NCBI RefSeq assembly: GCF_001463885.1
Contig: NZ_BBWQ01000011.1
Coordinates: forward strand, 62,001 to 126,000
Length of the DNA: 64,000 bases
Reading direction: 5' to 3'
Source of the DNA: Aureimonas altamirensis
GTDB taxonomy: Bacteria; Pseudomonadota; Alphaproteobacteria; Rhizobiales; Rhizobiaceae
The first letter of the stretch is position 1; each line of letters begins with the position of its first letter. Below are positions 63,695 to 64,000 of the stretch, piece by piece. Both the position numbers and the translations under genes were made by a program. The notes under the pieces were generated by a model. It worked only from the letters and a program-made list of their open reading frames with translations, ran no database searches and was not told the DNA's origin.

Positions 63695-64000
63695 ATGAAC
63701 GCCCTGCCCTTTCTCAGCGTGCTGACCTATCCGCAGATCGACCCCGTGTTCCTGCAGGTGGGCCCGATTGCCCTGCGCTGGTACGGTCTTGCCTATGTGG
63801 CCGGCATCCTGTGCGGCTGGCTCTACGGCAGGGCGCTGGTTTCCAACCCCCGTCTGTGGCCGGGCGGACGCTCGCCGCTGACGCGCGAGGATATCGACGA
63901 TTTCATCGTCTGGATCACGATCGGCATCGTGGCCGGCGGACGCATCGGCCACATTCTTTTCTACGATTTCGCCCGCATCGCCGCCGACCCCATCTCGGCC
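63695..64000 (+). CDS. lgt: Prolipoprotein diacylglyceryl transferase, N-terminal fragment
   Basis: The first 102 codons of lgt, cut by the window edge. The enzyme transfers diacylglyceryl from phosphatidylglycerol to the lipobox Cys of prolipoproteins in the inner membrane. Visible are FLQVGPIALRWYGLAYVAGI, the segment with FIVWITIGIVAGGRIGHILF, in which the GGRIGH pattern is an Lgt hallmark, and the following FYDF. The conserved HGG and RPLLERF-type motifs lie beyond the edge. Confidence 0.95.
   Translation, partial: MNALPFLSVLTYPQIDPVFLQVGPIALRWYGLAYVAGILCGWLYGRALVSNPRLWPGGRSPLTREDIDDFIVWITIGIVAGGRIGHILFYDFARIAADPISA

Overview
The window reads as chromosomal DNA of a high-GC alphaproteobacterium of the Hyphomicrobiales (rhizobial order); Aurantimonadaceae or a near relative is my best guess, but the genus cannot be fixed from this sequence. 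Pointers are a tRNA-His with no encoded G-1 and with discriminator A73 (an alphaproteobacterial peculiarity), a trxB - lsrB/vtlR - AbcR-type sRNA block, a PdhS-like kinase, UbiK next to Lgt, a MarR/OmpR/kinase set beside ilvE, and clustered GANTC (CcrM) sites. Genes are densely packed, and 11 junctions use four-base ATGA/GTGA/TTGA overlaps.

Layout. 1-5.0 kb: accessory-looking genes (partial SDR, PAS-GGDEF-EAL protein, an oxidoreductase with an apparent frameshift divergent from a LysR regulator, an alpha/beta hydrolase) ending at the 3' end of tRNA-His. 5.4-11.9 kb: phasin, PdhS-like kinase, AsmA-like protein, exported unknown. 11.9-16.0 kb: putrescine/spermidine ABC importer. 16.1-17.3 kb: GNAT plus aspartyl/asparaginyl beta-hydroxylase. 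17.4-20.6 kb: ScfR-type regulator divergent from isocitrate lyase and a small companion gene. 20.7-23.5 kb: PuuA/PuuB-like putrescine catabolism. 23.5-26.8 kb: heme oxygenase and a bacteriophytochrome HWE kinase fused to a receiver. 26.8-31.5 kb: lipoprotein, family 25 glycosyltransferase, TrkH, ABC exporter. 31.9-35.3 kb: trxB, lsrB/vtlR, an AbcR-like sRNA, aspartate aminotransferase. 35.5-38.1 kb: GST, PRC-barrel protein, EamA exporter, YciA thioesterase.

38.2-45.4 kb: siderophore uptake operon (receptor, binding protein, two permeases, ATPase, reductase) behind a RirA-type IRO box. 45.6-51.4 kb: uvrB, small exported protein, candidate sRNA, cold-shock protein, MBL hydrolase, ilvE. 51.6-54.3 kb: MarR - OmpR-type regulator - histidine kinase. 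54.4-61.3 kb: second siderophore system, with a FecI/FecR pair, an IutA/RhtA-like receptor carrying an STN signalling domain, a binding protein and a fused FhuB-type permease, but no ATPase. 61.3-64 kb: csaA, proC, ybjN-like gene, ubiK and the start of lgt.

Themes. Polyamine import and catabolism sit about 5 kb apart. Two independent siderophore systems probably share one ATPase. Light sensing is self-contained, because chromophore synthesis and photoreceptor are translationally coupled. The strongest non-coding signal is the AbcR-like RNA downstream of its probable activator gene. I saw no phage, insertion sequence, CRISPR array or defence system.
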